A stretch of DNA of 64,000 nucleotides. Source: Polaribacter filamentus. GTDB taxonomy: Bacteria; Bacteroidota; Bacteroidia; Flavobacteriales; Flavobacteriaceae. Below are positions 47,516-55,753 of this stretch, piece after piece. The DNA lies in assembly GCF_002943715.1 (NCBI RefSeq), contig NZ_MQUA01000013.1, forward strand, positions 365,001 to 429,000, given 5' to 3'. Below the pieces are notes generated by a model that was given only the letters and a program-made list of their open reading frames with translations, was not told the DNA's origin and did no database searches. Numbering within the stretch: the stretch's first letter is position 1; each line of letters begins with the position of its first letter. Position numbers and translations under genes: made by a program.

Positions 47516-48748
47516 TTATTCTTCACTTTTGTTAATTATTTCAATTCCTTTTTCAAGGGTTTCATCTTTTTGAATTGTCGTTTGTTTCACATAATTGGTA
47601 GGCACGTACTTTTCTCTTGGCGTTCCATTCACGTGAAATAGTTTAGCTGTTGAAAGGCGGTAACCAAAATTTTGATTTTTAAACGAAAACCCGTTCATTT
47701 CTCCTGCCAACCTCTCCATTTCAGAACCAACTATTTCTGCTCTTTCTATTCCTTCAAAACCTATCACAAGTCCTTCTCCCATACTTCCTGTCCATCGTCC
47801 GACTAAAATCACAACGGGTTTTTTGTATTGTTCCTTTCTTGGGTTTACATATTCTATCCAACTTCTTTCTAAAATCGGATTTCCGTCATATTGCTCGATT
47901 GTCAAATGTTTTTGATATGGCTTAGGTTCATTGATGAATCGTCCCATAATTCCACGAGCCACATATGAATTGCCACCATCTACGGTATTTCTCAAATCTA
48001 TTATCAGTCCTTTGGTGTTCATCAACTTGTCGAGAGCTTTGTCAAACTCATTTATAAGACCGTTATTTCCCAATGAATTGTTTATAGTAATTATTCCAAT
48101 CTCATTTTCTACGGTCAATGTTAGAAGTTCAGAAGATTGTTTGATTTTTAGTTTATCCAAATCAAATTCAACAGTTTCTTTACTTTCCAATTTTAAGGTT
48201 AGAATTCTAGGTTGATTGTAACGACCTGCCAAAAGTTTATTAGCTATCCACTCTCTAACGCTTTGGGATTTTTTGTCACTGCAATGCGTTGGAAATTGTT
48301 CGATTGCTCTGTCAAAATCAGTTCCGTTTATTTTTAATAACTCTGCTCCAATTATATTTTGTTCAAGATTTTCTATTTGGATTTGCCAAACATTTGATAC
48401 TATCGGCTTTCCATTTTTGATAGTTACATATATTGGTGAATATAACCTGAATGAAGAATTTCTATTGGTGTTTAAGATTAGATGACTATCATAAAATTCG
48501 TCTAAGAGATACTCAAAAAAAAGAACAATTTGTTCTTCTGTTTTTATGTCTGGAATTTGTTTCTCGTAATATTCTCGGATGCAATTTAAATCAACATTTT
48601 TTTCTTGTAGATAAATGTAATTTTGAGATATATCAGTTAAGATTTCGTTTAAATCTTCCTTTATTTTTGTTTGGTCTATTTTATTGCTCTGTGAATTAGC
48701 ATAAGAAAAATTTAGAAAGATGATAAATACTAAAATCAGTTGTTTCAT
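47516..48748 (-). CDS. S41-family (C-terminal processing) peptidase-like protein
   Basis: 410-residue exported protein with a signal peptide (ends SYANSQ, about residue 20). Tail-specific protease core: LTVENEIGIITINNSLG, LIIDLRNTVDGGNS, VILVGRWTGSMGEGL with the candidate nucleophile Ser in TGSMGEG, and FEGIERAEIVGSEMERLAGEM. The catalytic Lys of CtpA-type enzymes is not obvious, and no PDZ domain is clear, so it is closer to the non-PDZ S41 proteins. It is the only gene of its cassette, flanked by attC-like sites B and C, with the start 27 bp from the GCGTAGAAC core. Confidence 0.82.
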   Translation of the reverse strand: MKQLILVFIIFLNFSYANSQSNKIDQTKIKEDLNEILTDISQNYIYLQEKNVDLNCIREYYEKQIPDIKTEEQIVLFFEYLLDEFYDSHLILNTNRNSSFRLYSPIYVTIKNGKPIVSNVWQIQIENLEQNIIGAELLKINGTDFDRAIEQFPTHCSDKKSQSVREWIANKLLAGRYNQPRILTLKLESKETVEFDLDKLKIKQSSELLTLTVENEIGIITINNSLGNNGLINEFDKALDKLMNTKGLIIDLRNTVDGGNSYVARGIMGRFINEPKPYQKHLTIEQYDGNPILERSWIEYVNPRKEQYKKPVVILVGRWTGSMGEGLVIGFEGIERAEIVGSEMERLAGEMNGFSFKNQNFGYRLSTAKLFHVNGTPREKYVPTNYVKQTTIQKDETLEKGIEIINKSEE

Positions 48749-48774
48749 ATATGTTACGATTGTTGTTTTAAATT

Positions 48775-48911
48775 GCGTAGAACGTTGTTGTATATGGTTT
48801 GTTGCGTGTTTTAAGCAACTAATTTAGTAAATAATTACCGACCAAGAAAGTCCGCGAGGGATTTCGTAAGTAGGCTTGAACTAGCAATAAATTATATACG
48901 GTGTTGTAGCC
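48775..48911 (-). repeat. attC-like site C, intact
   Basis: The only uninterrupted site, 137 bp. Outer cores GCGTAGAAC (48775-48783, end of the S41 cassette) and GTTGTAGCC (48903-48911, end of the next cassette). Stem 1: GTATATGGTTTGTTGC with GCAATAAATTATATAC. Stem 2: GTTTTAAGC with GCTTGAAC, leaving one bulged T. Apical hairpin: GAAAGTCC-GCGA-GGGATTTC. Folding of the plus strand uses G-T pairs that would be A-C mismatches on the other strand. Confidence 0.82.
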
Positions 48912-48924
48912 AGTTTTTTTATTT

Positions 48925-50220
48925 TCAATCTGGATATTCTTTGCTAGTTATTTTAAATTCTTGATGATTTGTAAACCAGCCAAGTAATTCAACATTTTTC
49001 CTTATCTCAAGTTCTTCTTCTTTCGAAAAAGGTACTATGTCTTTCATTAATCCCATTTTAAATTGTTTAAATTCGTTCGTTGTTGCTATTAGAATCATTG
49101 ATTTACTCTTATAATTAGAGTAAACACAAAAACTATCAAGTGCTACAGAAAGTAAGTTGTTAGACATTTCTTGTGGCATTTCTTTTGGGTAGAAAGCAAA
49201 TACAATTCCTACGCCTCCAAAATCAGCATATCTTCTTGCTAAATAATTTCCTTTTGAGGTTTTATAAGAGTCGTAGAATTGCAAAAAGTTTTCGGAAATT
49301 ATCCTCCGATTAAACCTATCAAAAGACATAATAGCTGTTGCAAGTTCTATTGAGTTTTCATTGATATTGTTTAAGACTTCTCTTTTAACTAGTTCGTCAA
49401 GAAAGTAACTGTTCCTGTCTAGTTCTCTTTTTTGCTGTACTTCTTTGCGTTCATTAAAATCTTTCCAAGCACCATCTAATTGGATGAATATGCCATTATA
49501 CTCATCTGAATTAATTAGTTCGGGAAATGTCCTTTCATTTTTCAGGTAATGTGCTAATAAATCGTGCTCAGTTCCTGAAATTAAGAGACTTTGATTGCCA
49601 GTTGGGTTAAAATTATTTTGTGCATATTCAAAAAATTGTTTTGCTGTTTCTGCAGGGAAATCATCTTCTTCACCAGGCATAATAGTAGCAGTTTTGTTCG
49701 CAAACAATTCTTCTCTCTTTCTTAAATATTCAAGAAAATCGGGAATTGTATCTAATTCACGAACTATTGTTTGAAAAGCTTCTTTATCCAAAAGAGTAAT
49801 GAATTTTTCATCTTTTGTTTCTTTGTTAAATGGATAAAATCGTACTCCTTCTCCTAGGTTAACAATAACTCTATGAATTTCTTTAACTCTTTCTTTTGGA
49901 AATTTTTCAATATCCCTTTTAGGGTGCTTAATGAAAATATCTATTTTACTTTTTAATAGCTTTCTTTCTGCTCCATAAATTTGTTTAACTGCCTTGTCAA
50001 TAGTTCTTCTAAAGTATCTAGAATAAAAGTCTTTAAATTCATAATTCTTGACCGATATAATTATTAGCTTGTCTCCGAATAAAATTAAAAGGTCACATAT
50101 TTCTTTTTTATCTCCATTTTCATCTTTTGGACTTGGATAACACCAATGTTCAATAAAAGAATTGAATGCAATTTCATTCACAAAATCCTCTCCAATATTT
50201 CCTTTTTCTGTTGAATTCAT
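48925..50220 (-). CDS. Putative PD-(D/E)XK nuclease-domain protein, cassette cargo
   Basis: 431 residues, not a family I can name. The N-terminus looks like a restriction-endonuclease fold: GEDFVNEIAFNSF (Glu12 region), then KKEICDLLILFGDKLIIISVKNYEF, where Asp...(I/V)xVK fits the PD-(D/E)XK pattern. The rest (about 170-431) has no recognisable motif and is predicted soluble, with no signal peptide or membrane segment. Comparable proteins with an N-terminal nuclease-like domain occur in defence islands, so phage defence is a possible role. It is the single gene of its cassette. Confidence 0.6.
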   Translation of the reverse strand: MNSTEKGNIGEDFVNEIAFNSFIEHWCYPSPKDENGDKKEICDLLILFGDKLIIISVKNYEFKDFYSRYFRRTIDKAVKQIYGAERKLLKSKIDIFIKHPKRDIEKFPKERVKEIHRVIVNLGEGVRFYPFNKETKDEKFITLLDKEAFQTIVRELDTIPDFLEYLRKREELFANKTATIMPGEEDDFPAETAKQFFEYAQNNFNPTGNQSLLISGTEHDLLAHYLKNERTFPELINSDEYNGIFIQLDGAWKDFNERKEVQQKRELDRNSYFLDELVKREVLNNINENSIELATAIMSFDRFNRRIISENFLQFYDSYKTSKGNYLARRYADFGGVGIVFAFYPKEMPQEMSNNLLSVALDSFCVYSNYKSKSMILIATTNEFKQFKMGLMKDIVPFSKEEELEIRKNVELLGWFTNHQEFKITSKEYPD

Positions 50221-50363
50221 CTCGTTCGGTTAATTGGCTACAACGTGATTGTATAAGATTAGTTGCGTGTTTTAAGCACGAAAGTTAGTAAATAAACACA
50301 GATTTAAAATCTGCGAGAACTTTCGTAAATAAGCTAAAACCAGCAATTAATTTTATACGGTGT

Positions 50364-52218
50364 GTGTGCCCAGTATGGGCATCTTTAACTTATCGCAAGA
50401 TAAGTTATTCAACTAGAGGGTGCAAGTCCCTTATGCACAGGAGTAACGTCTTGAAGCATTAGTAAGTCGCAAGGGTGGTAACTGCGAAGTTACATCTGAA
50501 GAAAGCGAGACTACAAAACTCGGTACTGACGAACAGAAATCGTATACAGAGGCATATTTACTTGGGTAAGCAAGCACATCATTGTAACGCCCAAAAGAGT
50601 AACAAAAGGGTAAGTATGTAGATACGGCAGGAATTGAGTGAAAGAAGATGCCATTACCTGGGGAGGTCTCTAGAGCCACGAGTTGGCTGTATAGAGAAGT
50701 CAGCAGAAGTCATAGTACTTACAGGAAACGAGGAGGGGAAAACCCTCACGGTCTCACAAGTAAGGAAGGACTGAACATTAAATTACGTTGTAATTCGACT
50801 AGGAGGCGTTGCTAGCCTAGTCTTAGCTCAACAGGAGTAAACAAATTATTTAAAACTATGATTGCCCAAGTATTAGAAGCTACGAATCTTTATAAAGCAG
50901 CACGTCAAGTTATGCGCAATAAAGGAGCAAGCGGAATAGACAGTATGTCGCATCAAAAACTCCCTGAATACATTAGGGAAAATAGGTCAGAACTACTGCT
51001 ATCCATTTGTAATAATAGCTATGTACCACAAGCAATTTTAGGAGTAACGATCCCTAAAGGAAATGGTAAAACCCGACTTTTAGGAATACCAACGGTAGTA
51101 GACAGATGGTTACAACAGGGGGTAAACCAACAATTAATGACTAAGTTCGAATACGAATTTGAAACCTTTAGTTACGGATTTCGCCCACAGAAGAACATCC
51201 AAAAGGCAGTACTACAAGCCCAGCGATACATCAATGATGGCTATCAGGATATTGTAGATATTGACTTAAAAGGATTCTTCGATGAAGTAGACCATTGCAT
51301 CCTACTGCAACTTATTTACAACAAAGTACAATGCCGAACCACCTTGCGTTTAATCCGAAAATGGCTTAGAGTTCCCATTTCAATAAATGGAAAACTTTAT
51401 AAACGCCGAAAAGGAATTCCACAAGGCAGTCCAATAAGTCCATTACTATCTAATATTATATTAGACGTTCTGGATAAAGAAATGCAAAAACAAGGGGTAC
51501 GATATGTGCGTTATGCAGACGATTTTAGTATGTATGCTAAAAGCAAAAGCGAGGCAAAACGAATAGGAAATAGCATGTATTTGTTTCTTAGAGACAAATT
51601 AAAGCTCCCTATAAATGGTGCTAAAAGTGGTATACGCAGACCTGTAAATTTTAAATTGCTAGGACACGGTTTTGTGCCAATCTATAAGAAAGGCATAAAA
51701 GGGCAGTATCAACTAGTTGTAAAACAGGAAAGTTGGGAAAAGTTTAAGCGCAATCTTAAAAGTTTAACCAAGAAAACCAAACCAATGTCTTTACTAGAAA
51801 GACTCGAGCGACTAAATCAAGTTTGCAGGGGCTGGATGAATAATTACCGATTAACAAACATTTATGCTAAACTTAAAAAGTTGGATGAATGGTTGCGAAA
51901 TAGGTTACGATATTGCATTTGGCATGATTGGAAAAAACTAGAAAGAAAACGTAAAAGCCTAATTCGATTAGGAATAGAAAACGGACAAGCGTATGCTTGG
52001 AGTAGAACAAGAATGGGAGGCTGGGCAGTAGCCCAAAGCCCTATACTTAAAACTACAATTACCCTTTCTATACTTAAAAGAAAAGGTTACAAACCCATGG
52101 TAGATTACATAAATAAGAAGCAAACTTCAATTTGGTGAACCGCCGTATACGAGACCCGTACGTACGGTGGTGTGAGAGGCGCACTGGCTACTTTTTGGTA
52201 GTCAGCCGTCTACTCGAT
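50364..52218 (+). mobile_element. Group II intron copy 2
   Basis: Same length (1855 bp) and ends (GTGTGCCC ... CTACTCGAT) as copy 1, with a few base differences in the 5' RNA part and one in the domain V region. It sits at exactly the same point of its attC-like site (after TATACGGTGT), again opposite to the cassette genes. This indicates recent site-specific spread within the array or duplication of a segment. Confidence 0.88.
50858..52138 (+). CDS. ltrA: Group II intron reverse transcriptase/maturase, copy 2
   Basis: 426 residues, identical to the protein of copy 1: RT with YADDF, maturase domain X, and no endonuclease domain. The identity shows that the two insertions are recent or kept identical by gene conversion. 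Either protein could act on both intron RNAs. Confidence 0.95.
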   Translation: MIAQVLEATNLYKAARQVMRNKGASGIDSMSHQKLPEYIRENRSELLLSICNNSYVPQAILGVTIPKGNGKTRLLGIPTVVDRWLQQGVNQQLMTKFEYEFETFSYGFRPQKNIQKAVLQAQRYINDGYQDIVDIDLKGFFDEVDHCILLQLIYNKVQCRTTLRLIRKWLRVPISINGKLYKRRKGIPQGSPISPLLSNIILDVLDKEMQKQGVRYVRYADDFSMYAKSKSEAKRIGNSMYLFLRDKLKLPINGAKSGIRRPVNFKLLGHGFVPIYKKGIKGQYQLVVKQESWEKFKRNLKSLTKKTKPMSLLERLERLNQVCRGWMNNYRLTNIYAKLKKLDEWLRNRLRYCIWHDWKKLERKRKSLIRLGIENGQAYAWSRTRMGGWAVAQSPILKTTITLSILKRKGYKPMVDYINKKQTSIW

Positions 52219-52227
52219 TGTGTGGCG

Positions 52228-53916
52228 TTATTTGTTCAGTTTCTTATTCATTTTTTCTACTAATTTGTAAAATTCTCCAAAGTATGTTTCATTAAATTTT
52301 AAGTCCTTTTTGAATTCCTCTAAATAAAGTGATTTAAGTCTATCTTTTGCTGATTTACGTTCATCTTTATTTTCAGACTGAAGTCCATAAATAAGTTCTG
52401 AATTTTCAGAATTAACTTTGCTTTTTATAAAATCTGGTAGAAGACCTTCAATACATCTAAAGCCAGGTTTGTCCAATCCAACAAGAAAATAATCTTGGTC
52501 TTTTTTATAACTTGCTTTTTCAAAATTCGCTTTTACATTACTAATAGCGTCAAGGTCAATAGTAACCACGAGCTTGTTAAAACGTTCTTTTATAAACTTT
52601 AATAGAACAGGATTGTTTAAAAATCCATAACCACCATATGGATAAAATTCTCCGTCAAATATTAATTTTTTGTCTTTATGTCTACTATCTCTTAATAGAT
52701 TAAAATATTCAACATCTATTGTACCTTCTAATAAAATTATATTATTTTCTTTACTGAAAAATGCATCTTTTAGACTTTCAAATTCTGGGCCAACCATACC
52801 AAGAGCAAGTTCAAATGGTTCTCTCCAATTTTCATCTTGTACATTCTCAATGATTGATTCTCTTATTTTTTTTCTAAATACATTTCTTTTAACAAGAATG
52901 TTTGATTTTGGATTATGGTGACTTAATAAATAAGGACTATGAGTAGTTGCAATAACTTGAATTTCTAATTCTTTACTTAAATCTTGTAAAATTCTTCCAA
53001 ACTCTGATTGTGCAGAAGGATGTAAAAATGATTCAGGTTCCTCAATAATTACAATCGGTGTTATTGTATTGGATTCATCATCTTGGTCTGTAATATTTTT
53101 AGCATTAAAAATACTACTTAAAATTAAAGTTCTATTTTTTGTTCCACTTCCCCAATCTTCTAAAGGCAATTCAAAATTCTTTTCTCCGAGTGAAATTTCG
53201 TAAGGAATTCGTTCATAATCCATATCAATACCGCTAAAAGTCAACCCAACTTGATACTTTTCTTGTAGTCTTCCGATTAATTCTTGTAGTTCTGATTTGT
53301 GTTTTTGTACAGCCTTTGATAACTCTTTATTTATCTGACTAACTTTTCCCTCAATAAGTTCTTTAGTCTTTTCATTTAAGTTATCAACTTGTCCGTGATG
53401 AGAGTGTCTGAATGAAGAATTAGGCTGTGTTGAGTTATGAAAAACTATTACTTGAGCAAAATGAATACGTCTTAAAATTTCTCCAACTTTATATTTGTCA
53501 GTTACGGTTTTATCGTCTACAATAATTTCAGTTGATGAAGTTTTAGTGTTAAGTTCAATTTTTATAGCAAGCAAAGTATCTTTTATTTCGAAATCTTCAG
53601 AATCATCTTTTTTATCTTGTAAGAAAACTTTTAAGAATTTAATTAATCCAACATCCGCTTGTTGGTCAAGTTGAACTCTGACATTAATCGATATGTTTTC
53701 TTCTTCTGATTTTGCTTTCCAAATTGGGAAATCAGAACTGTAATTAATTCTATTCCTTCTTAAACCTTGCCTTTGTAAAACATTTAATACAGCCCGAATT
53801 ATATTGGATTTTCCAGAATTATTTTTTCCGCAAATTGCAGTATAGAAATCTTCAAATTCAATCAAACAATTTTCGAAAGATCTAAAGTTTTTTAAATGGA
53901 TGTCTTTTATTTTCAC
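52228..53916 (-). CDS. OLD-family ATP-dependent endonuclease (AAA ATPase plus Toprim)
   Basis: 562-residue protein. N-terminal ABC-like ATPase: Walker A AICGKNNSGKSN near residues 27-39 after LKNFRSFENC, signature-like region, Walker B PIVIIEEPESFLHPSAQSEF, and ATTHSPYLL (His switch). C-terminal Toprim nuclease: IILLEGTIDVEYFNLL and VVTIDLDAIS, the metal-binding acids. The length resembles GajA of Gabija, but no UvrD-like GajB partner is next to it, so a stand-alone OLD nuclease is the better label. Phage defence is the usual role of the family. First cassette next to the recombinase. Confidence 0.88.
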   Translation of the reverse strand: MKIKDIHLKNFRSFENCLIEFEDFYTAICGKNNSGKSNIIRAVLNVLQRQGLRRNRINYSSDFPIWKAKSEEENISINVRVQLDQQADVGLIKFLKVFLQDKKDDSEDFEIKDTLLAIKIELNTKTSSTEIIVDDKTVTDKYKVGEILRRIHFAQVIVFHNSTQPNSSFRHSHHGQVDNLNEKTKELIEGKVSQINKELSKAVQKHKSELQELIGRLQEKYQVGLTFSGIDMDYERIPYEISLGEKNFELPLEDWGSGTKNRTLILSSIFNAKNITDQDDESNTITPIVIIEEPESFLHPSAQSEFGRILQDLSKELEIQVIATTHSPYLLSHHNPKSNILVKRNVFRKKIRESIIENVQDENWREPFELALGMVGPEFESLKDAFFSKENNIILLEGTIDVEYFNLLRDSRHKDKKLIFDGEFYPYGGYGFLNNPVLLKFIKERFNKLVVTIDLDAISNVKANFEKASYKKDQDYFLVGLDKPGFRCIEGLLPDFIKSKVNSENSELIYGLQSENKDERKSAKDRLKSLYLEEFKKDLKFNETYFGEFYKLVEKMNKKLNK

Positions 53917-53950
53917 AATTGTTATTTTTGAGTTCTATGTTGTTTTTAAT

Positions 53951-54000
53951 GCCACACAACAATTGTATATGCTCATTGTTGATATATTGCATATATGCTT
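53951..54000 (-). other. attI-like primary recombination site
   Basis: GCCACACAAC at 53951-53960 is the exact inverse complement of GTTGTGTGGC, the other end of the first cassette (completed at 52226). It is followed not by a folded attC-like site but by 40 bp of simple sequence with GTATATGC (53965-53972) and the palindrome GCATATATGC (53989-53998), right up to the recombinase stop codon. The position and lack of a long hairpin fit an attI-like site; direct repeats of ATATGC may be recombinase-binding arms. Confidence 0.6.
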
Positions 54001-54771
54001 TACGGTTTAAAATTAACGTTTTTTAGCATATTGTCCAAAGGACTTTCGATATTTTTATTGTTAATATGAATCGTTTTGGTATATATTTCTGAAGTCTTGG
54101 GAGAGTTATGCCCTAACATATTCTGTAAATACCTTAAATTTATATTGTTTTCTATACAATGTGTAGCAAACGAATGACGCAAGGTATGCACCGTTGCCCA
54201 AGGATTGGAATTAGTTTCTGCTACTGCTTTTCTAAAAATAGCGCGTACACTTGTAGTGCTGTATTTCCCTCCTGTTTGTCCTTCAAACAACCAATACGAT
54301 GGTTTTTCTTTTTTAAAATAGTTACGCAATAGCACCACTAAATGATTTGATAAAATAGTTTTTCGATCTTTTTTTCCTTTACTATCCTTTACAAACAAGT
54401 ATCCTTCTTTAGAATGAACATCTATAATTCTCAAATTTAAGACCTCAGAAATTCGAAGTCCAGCACTATAAATAGTCCATAAAATGGCCTTGTGCTTAAC
54501 GTTTTTGGGATGCTGTATAATTTTTAAAACTTCTTCCTTACTTAATACATTTGGAATGCTCACGGCCTTTTTTGGGCGTTGTATTTCGTAATATTCTCTC
54601 GGTAGTTTTAAAACGTGTTCATAATAGGCTTTAATAGCATTTATAAGTTGATTTTGATAACTCTCTCCAATTTTATTTTTTGTAATTAATTCATAAACAA
54701 AACCTTCTATTTCTTCTTTGGATATTAGGCTAATATCTTTATTAGAAAATTTGGTTAAAAAAACGCTAAAC

Positions 54772-55753
54772 ACCCGTTGTGCATTTAAACAATATTGACT
54801 TTTAAATTGTTTATATTCCTATTAAAAACAAATTTGTTAATGTATTGAATGATAGTTAGTGCTGTTAATTTTGAGAGAATTCTTGTCTTAAAACCTTCAA
54901 AAGTTTTCGCATAATTATTCCGTATTTTAAACTGGTCACAAAGTTGAGAAAACAAGGTCTCAATTCGTTTTCTTTTCTTCCTAAAAATATACGTTTGTTT
55001 TTTGTAATTCTGTTGATTTTTACGCATTGGAACTTCTAATTTAATTTGTTTACTCTCAAATAAATCTAACTGATAGTCAGCACTTAGGTATCCTTTGTCC
55101 CCTAAAACCACACAGTTATTAAACTGATTTTTAATGTCTTTTAAATAATGAATATCATGTACAGAAGCTTTGCTAATATCAAAACTTTTAAACACGCCAT
55201 CAATAGAACAAACAGCATGTATTTTATAGCCATAATAATGCATGTTTTGACTAGCACAATAACCTCTATTTGGGGCTGAATAAAAGTACTCTTTACAAAC
55301 TTTACTTCTCCCGCTTCTTGAGAGTTTTACAATCTCCAAAGGCATACTATCTACTACATAATAGTTTTCAAACTCCGTGAACTTATTGGAGAGTTGAGTT
55401 CTTATAAATTCAATGGCAAAAAATAATTTTCGCTTCCGTTTATTGTAAACTGATCGCTCTATTTTAGCAAACAAATATTCTGGAATATCCCGAAACAACT
55501 GACATTCACTGTCTATACCCATATATTCTGCTGTTAAATTCATAGCGATTAATTCAATGTCTTTTAGTTTTGGTTTCCTGTTTTGACGTAAAAATTGTTC
55601 CTTTTCTGTAATTGTGGCTAAGACTTCTAAAATTTTATCGTAATTTGCTCTAAAGTTATTCATCGTATTTAATCGATTGATTGTCAATTAAATATACGAC
55701 TTTTAATAGTCAAATGAATAACTTTTTTTAACTATTTATAATGCACAACGGGT
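54772..55753 (-). mobile_element. Intact IS982-family element inside the recombinase gene
   Basis: 982 bp between perfect 13-bp inverted repeats ACCCGTTGTGCAT (54772-54784) and ATGCACAACGGGT (55741-55753). It is flanked by a 7-bp direct repeat GCTAAAC (54765-54771 and 55754-55760), which is the target-site duplication. The transposase frame is complete. The lack of any change in repeat or duplication indicates a recent insertion. Confidence 0.95.
54785..55663 (-). CDS. IS982-family transposase
   Basis: DDE transposase of 292 residues from the Met at 55663 (MNNFRANYDKILEVL). The frame can extend to 55687, but the related remnant at 16.8 kb starts at the same MNN. Family segments: YYVVDSMPLEI with the first catalytic Asp, NRGYCASQNMHYYGYKIHAVC, VVLGDKGYLSADYQL with the second Asp, and KRKRIETLFSQLCDQF with the Glu. 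It moves the surrounding IS by cut and paste. Confidence 0.93.
   Translation of the reverse strand: MNNFRANYDKILEVLATITEKEQFLRQNRKPKLKDIELIAMNLTAEYMGIDSECQLFRDIPEYLFAKIERSVYNKRKRKLFFAIEFIRTQLSNKFTEFENYYVVDSMPLEIVKLSRSGRSKVCKEYFYSAPNRGYCASQNMHYYGYKIHAVCSIDGVFKSFDISKASVHDIHYLKDIKNQFNNCVVLGDKGYLSADYQLDLFESKQIKLEVPMRKNQQNYKKQTYIFRKKRKRIETLFSQLCDQFKIRNNYAKTFEGFKTRILSKLTALTIIQYINKFVFNRNINNLKVNIV

Larger units (their letters stand above)
50236..52226 (-). repeat. attC-like site D, interrupted by a group II intron
   Basis: Cores GGCTACAAC (50236-50244) and, after the intron, GTTGTGTGGC (GT at 50362-50363, rest at 52219-52226). Stem 1: GTATAAGATTAGTTGC with GCAATTAATTTTATAC, where several base pairs differ from sites B and C on both sides at once. 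Stem 2: GTTTTAAGC with GCTAAAAC and one bulged A. Apical stem: CGAAAGTT with AACTTTCG. So structure is kept while sequence drifts. Confidence 0.82.

Noticed and set aside
52228..53916. Gabija defence system (GajA)
   Set aside because: The ATPase-Toprim architecture fits GajA, but no GajB-type UvrD helicase is adjacent, and the neighbouring site shows it is a single-gene cassette.
16026..55753. Composite transposon bounded by the two IS982 copies
   Set aside because: The left copy is decayed and lacks a target duplication, while the right copy has its own clean 7-bp duplication, so the two inserted independently.
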